A stretch of DNA of 64,000 bases, from contig NZ_JAAZQK010000010.1 in NCBI RefSeq assembly GCF_012275445.1, positions 1 to 64,000 of the forward strand, read 5' to 3'. Positions 62,573-64,000 of this stretch are shown in pieces. The DNA comes from Rhizobacter sp. SG703 (GTDB lineage: Bacteria > Pseudomonadota > Gammaproteobacteria > Burkholderiales > Burkholderiaceae_C). A program made the position numbers and the translations under genes. The notes beneath the pieces were generated by a model. It had not been told where the DNA came from, made no database searches, and saw only the letters and a list, made by a program, of their open reading frames with translations. Numbering within the stretch: position 1 is the stretch's first letter; each line of letters opens with the position of its first letter.

Positions 62573-63564
62573 TCGAAGTGCTGGAGCGCGACGGCACGCC
62601 GCGCCACGGCGTGGCGGTGCCGCAGTGGCCGCTGCGGGTCGGGCGCGCGCTCGACAACGACCTGGTGCTCGACGACCCGCACGTCGCGCCGTACCACCTG
62701 GTGATCGACCGCGACGAAACCGGCGCGTTCGTGCAGGTGGGCGAGACGATCAACGGCGCGCTGCTCGGCACGCAGCAGGTGGGCGCGGGCGCGCGCGGTG
62801 CGGTCGGCGATGCGCCGCTCGCGATCACGATCGGCCGCGTGCACCTGCGGCTGCGGCTGGCCGAGCACGCGCTCGCGCCCGAGCTCCGGCTGGACCCGAC
62901 GCGTTCGCTGGCGCAAGGCCTGCCGCTGCTCGCGCTGCTGGTGCTGCTGGTCGGCGCGATGGAGGTGTTCAACACCTACCTCGACACCGACCCCGACGGC
63001 TTCGTGCGCGCGCTCGGCAGCGGCGCCATCTCGGCCCTGGTCGGCCTGCTCGGCTGGTGCGGCGTGTGGACGCTGCTGTCCAAGCTGTTCACCCGCCAGG
63101 GCCATTTCGGCTGGCACCTGCGGGTGGCGCTGATCGCGGTGCTGGCCTGGGAGCTGATCAGCGGCGCGACGCAGCTGCTGTCGTTCTCGCTGTCGTGGCC
63201 GTGGCTGAGCGATTTCAAGTTCGTGCTCGGCTATGCGGTGGGCGCCACGCTGCTGTACTTCCACATGCTGGCGGTCGAGCCTTACCGGCACCGCCGCGTG
63301 CGGCAGGCGGCGGTCGCGATGGCGCTGGTCGGCACCGCGCTCAGCCTGTGGTTCAACTGGCAGAACGGCGACCGCCTGGGCAGCGAGCTCTACATGAGCC
63401 ACCTGTTCCCGCCGGCGTTGCGCGTCGCGAAACCGGTCGACACCGCCAGCTTCATGAAGGGCGTCGCGGAGCTGCAGGCCACGCTCGACGCAAAGGCCAA
63501 GCGCAAGGAGGATGCCGGCGATGACGACAGCAGTGCAGAAGGCGGCGGTGGCGACGACGACTGA
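62554..63564 (+). CDS. FHA-domain polytopic membrane protein
   Basis: 336 residues. An N-terminal forkhead-associated domain (LRVGRALDNDLVLDDPHVAPYHLVID, about 27-53) would bind phosphothreonine peptides in the cytoplasm. About five membrane segments follow (from 121 to about 275: LPLLALLVLLVGAMEVF, ISALVGLLGWCGVWTLL, LRVALIAVLAWELIS). The tail is charged and ends in Gly and Asp runs. The start codon lies 19 bases inside the protease gene, with GGAGG before it. FHA fused to a multi-span domain is unusual. Confidence 0.8.
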   Translation: MGAVALIEVLERDGTPRHGVAVPQWPLRVGRALDNDLVLDDPHVAPYHLVIDRDETGAFVQVGETINGALLGTQQVGAGARGAVGDAPLAITIGRVHLRLRLAEHALAPELRLDPTRSLAQGLPLLALLVLLVGAMEVFNTYLDTDPDGFVRALGSGAISALVGLLGWCGVWTLLSKLFTRQGHFGWHLRVALIAVLAWELISGATQLLSFSLSWPWLSDFKFVLGYAVGATLLYFHMLAVEPYRHRRVRQAAVAMALVGTALSLWFNWQNGDRLGSELYMSHLFPPALRVAKPVDTASFMKGVAELQATLDAKAKRKEDAGDDDSSAEGGGGDDD

Positions 63565-64000
63565 CGCGGGCGGCCGCACGGTGCTGGTGACCGGCGGCAG
63601 CCGCGGCATCGGCGCCGCGGCGGCGCTGTGCTGCGCCGAGGTGGGTTTCGACGTCGTCGTGAACTACACCCGCGATGCCGCGGCGGCGCAGGACGTCGTC
63701 GACCGCATCGTTGCGCTCGGCCGGCACGCGATCGCGCTGCAGGCCGACGTGTCGATCGAGGCCCAGGTGCTCGCGCTGTTCGCGCAGGTCGACGACGCGC
63801 AGCGCGGCGGCGCGATCGGGTCGCTGCACGGCCTCGTCAACAACGCCGGGGTCGTCGACCGGGCGGCACGCGTCGAGCAGATCGATGCCGCGCGGCTGCA
63901 GCGCATGTTCGCGATCAACGTGTTCGGCAGCTTCCTGTGCGCGCGCGAGGCGGTGCGGCGGCTGTCGACGCGCCATGGCGGGCCGGGCGGCGCCATCGTC
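63521..64000 (+). CDS. Short-chain dehydrogenase/reductase, partial (right edge)
   Basis: 160 codons visible, no stop before the edge. SDR features: the cofactor loop VTGGSRGIGAAAAL (about residues 23-36), VNYTRDAAAAQDVV, and NNAGVVDRAARVEQIDAARLQRMFAINVFGSF containing the NNAG motif. The catalytic Ser/Tyr-Lys are beyond the edge. AAGGAGG lies nine bases before the ATG, inside the FHA gene; overlap 44 bases. Probably NADPH-preferring, since Gly-Gly-Ser-Arg matches the phosphate-binding type. Confidence 0.9.
   Translation, partial: MTTAVQKAAVATTTDAGGRTVLVTGGSRGIGAAAALCCAEVGFDVVVNYTRDAAAAQDVVDRIVALGRHAIALQADVSIEAQVLALFAQVDDAQRGGAIGSLHGLVNNAGVVDRAARVEQIDAARLQRMFAINVFGSFLCAREAVRRLSTRHGGPGGAIV

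Overview
The window reads as a chromosomal segment of a GC-rich beta-proteobacterium of the order Burkholderiales, probably close to the Rubrivivax/Leptothrix/Methylibium group. This is inferred from gene content, strong G/C third-position bias, tight ATGA/GTGA gene junctions and a dispersed palindromic repeat; no rRNA gene is present to confirm it. Almost everything is core metabolism, with one small accessory island. No tRNA, rRNA, CRISPR array, prophage or intact insertion sequence was seen.

Layout. 1-5.3 kb: a secreted SpvB-like protein with FG-GAP repeats and Ig-like repeats, coupled to a second secreted protein that runs off the left edge. 5.5-15.7 kb: a complete glycerol / glycerol-3-phosphate locus, with glpR-glpK on the minus strand diverging from glpD-glpS-glpT-glpP-glpQ-glpU-glpV. 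glpD carries an in-frame insertion made of repeat DNA, and the two transporter ATPases have complementary defects. 15.7-19.6 kb: an accessory island with a DUF4304-like gene, a three-gene coupled cluster (secreted protein, membrane protein, GNAT acetyltransferase) and decayed gene remnants. 19.7-24.1 kb: a large GH3 glucosidase lipoprotein with LacI-type operator-like sites upstream, then rlmJ. 24.3-30.0 kb: an oxidoreductase, an AbrB-family membrane protein, a MOSC protein paired with a TupA-like binding protein, and GTP-dependent PEP carboxykinase.

30.1-31.0 kb holds three tandem tiny genes that look like paralogues of one another, divergent from a LysR regulator. 32.1-42.7 kb is a histidine-utilisation regulon: hutU-hutD-hutF-hutI, hutG, a NitT/TauT-type ABC transporter, hutH and the GntR repressor hutC. 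The HutF plus HutG pair means histidine is degraded through formylglutamate. Three near-identical palindromes, one before each hut transcription unit or divergent pair, are probable HutC operators.

42.7-56.1 kb: a UPF0149/SEC-C protein and a phosphoesterase, a degraded low-GC patch, argP-argO and dadA, a TPR protein, an ECF sigma factor with its anti-sigma factor, a YegD-like Hsp70, a second UPF0149 protein, an orphan terminator that probably ends a small RNA, a thioesterase with a LysR regulator, mmsA, and a cyclophilin lipoprotein. 56.2-64 kb: a NitT/TauT-type ABC transporter, a large lipoprotein, and an overlapping trio of a trypsin-like protease, an FHA membrane protein and an SDR dehydrogenase that runs off the right edge.
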